A stretch of 6,983 bases of DNA, taken from an uncultured Lachnospiraceae bacterium. GTDB taxonomy: Bacteria > Bacillota > Clostridia > Lachnospirales > Lachnospiraceae. The notes under the pieces were generated by a model. It was not told where the DNA came from. It did not search any database and saw nothing but the letters and a program-made list of their open reading frames with translations. The position numbers and the translations under genes were made by a program. The first letter of the stretch is position 1, and each line of letters opens with the position of its first letter. The DNA lies in assembly GCA_947068385.1 (NCBI GenBank), contig CAMTBF010000190.1:1-6983 (forward strand). The letters are read 5' to 3'. This document shows positions 6,426 to 6,983 of this stretch, in pieces.

Positions 6426-6983
6426 CAGAAAATCGCCGTGTCCAGCTTCTTGCGGCAGAACCAGTTGGTCGCCCATACCAGTCCCACGCCGATGATGGAC
6501 TTCATCAGTCCCACAGCTGTACCAACGGAATAATAGCCTAACTGAATGCCGTATCGATAGGAATAGGTGTCAATGACGTCCCAGTAGTTCTGTGTGGACG
6601 CATTGCCCAGTACCAGATGCTGTTCAAAGCCCGCATTCAGGATCCCGCCGATTCCCAGAATCCACTGTACCACGATAGTGGGCAGAATCGCCGGCAGAAT
6701 GACATAGCGGACCGCGCCCAGCCTTCCCATTCCGTCTACCGCGCCTGCCTCCATCAGCTCCGAGTCCATGCTGGACATAGCGGAGAGATAAATGATGGAG
6801 GACCATCCCATCCCTTTCCAGATATTGGCGATGGTATACATGGCCCAATAATATTTCCCTTCCGTCAAAAACGGAATCGGCTGCTGCGCGATCTCCAGCC
6901 TCATCAGAATATCATTGACAATGCCCTCGTTGGAGAGCAGCATGAAAATCATGCTGCCCGCCACGACCCAGGAGATGAAATGG
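6425..6983 (-). CDS. Carbohydrate ABC transporter permease, LplB-like (5'-truncated by the window edge)
   Basis: The frame is open to the window edge, so only the C-terminal 185 residues are visible of a family usually near 300. The visible part opens with HFISWVVAG, a conserved LplB-family segment, which shows that the GTG at 6962-6964 is an internal codon and not the start. IWKGMGWSSIIYLSAM (about 54-69) and the EAA loop SELMEAGAVDGMGRL (74-88) follow. The loop has Gly80 where most members have Ala, although the DG pair is kept. NAGFEQHLVLGN (116-127) and the IDTYSYRYGIQLGYYS stretch are also typical. Four hydrophobic segments are visible (about 1-16, 46-69, 92-116 and 148-172). It is the channel partner of the LplC-like permease, 12 bases downstream. 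The substrate-binding lipoprotein gene is probably further upstream, outside the window. Confidence 0.93.
   Translation of the reverse strand, partial: HFISWVVAGSMIFMLLSNEGIVNDILMRLEIAQQPIPFLTEGKYYWAMYTIANIWKGMGWSSIIYLSAMSSMDSELMEAGAVDGMGRLGAVRYVILPAILPTIVVQWILGIGGILNAGFEQHLVLGNASTQNYWDVIDTYSYRYGIQLGYYSVGTAVGLMKSIIGVGLVWATNWFCRKKLDTAIF

Noticed and set aside
6425..6964. The GTG at 6962-6964 as the start of a short 179-residue permease
   Set aside because: The frame stays open to the window edge, and the residues just upstream (HFISWV) match the conserved family sequence. The gene is cut by the window, not short.

Overview
This GC-rich window reads like part of a genome of a Gram-positive, gut-type clostridial bacterium, most likely Lachnospiraceae-like. 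The reasons are strong AGGAGG ribosome-binding sites in front of every complete gene, an LplB/LplC-type sugar ABC transporter directly followed by cytoplasmic glycosidases, and the flavoprotein family present. The taxon is an inference from gene style, not from a marker gene. No RNA gene, insertion sequence, CRISPR array or origin was seen.

Layout: (1) Positions 1-767, plus strand, hold the C-terminal part of an M3-family oligoendopeptidase F with its zinc site intact. (2) Positions 768-972 are the gap between convergent genes. It holds a 10-bp inverted repeat and a strong hairpin terminator that looks usable in both directions. (3) Positions 973-2340, minus strand, encode an FAD-dependent dehydrogenase of the COG2509 type with a cysteine cluster. 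It has its own predicted promoter and a GC-rich leader hairpin in the 112-bp gap upstream. (4) Positions 2453-6983, minus strand, form a carbohydrate-use operon. In transcription order it holds an LplB-like permease (cut by the window edge), an LplC-like permease, an (alpha/alpha)6 six-hairpin glycosidase-like protein, and a GH36-type alpha-galactosidase-like protein.

How the genes fit together: the two permeases would form the membrane channel of a CUT1 oligosaccharide importer. Its substrate-binding lipoprotein is probably encoded just beyond position 6983, and its ATPase may be a shared MsmK-type protein encoded elsewhere. The two glycosidases lack signal peptides, so they should cleave the imported oligosaccharide in the cytoplasm. 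The genes are tightly packed (gaps of 12, 33 and 3 bases), and ribosome-binding sites overlap the end of the preceding gene at two junctions. This suggests translational coupling.

The most interesting part is the enzyme pair. The GH36-like protein keeps the catalytic aspartate motifs but lacks the usual Cys/SGGG substrate loop and is shorter than classical GH36 enzymes. The six-hairpin protein cannot be assigned to a known glycosidase family by eye. Together with the dedicated transporter they look like a locus for a glycan that is not the usual raffinose or melibiose. I saw no wholly new defence or mobile system here.
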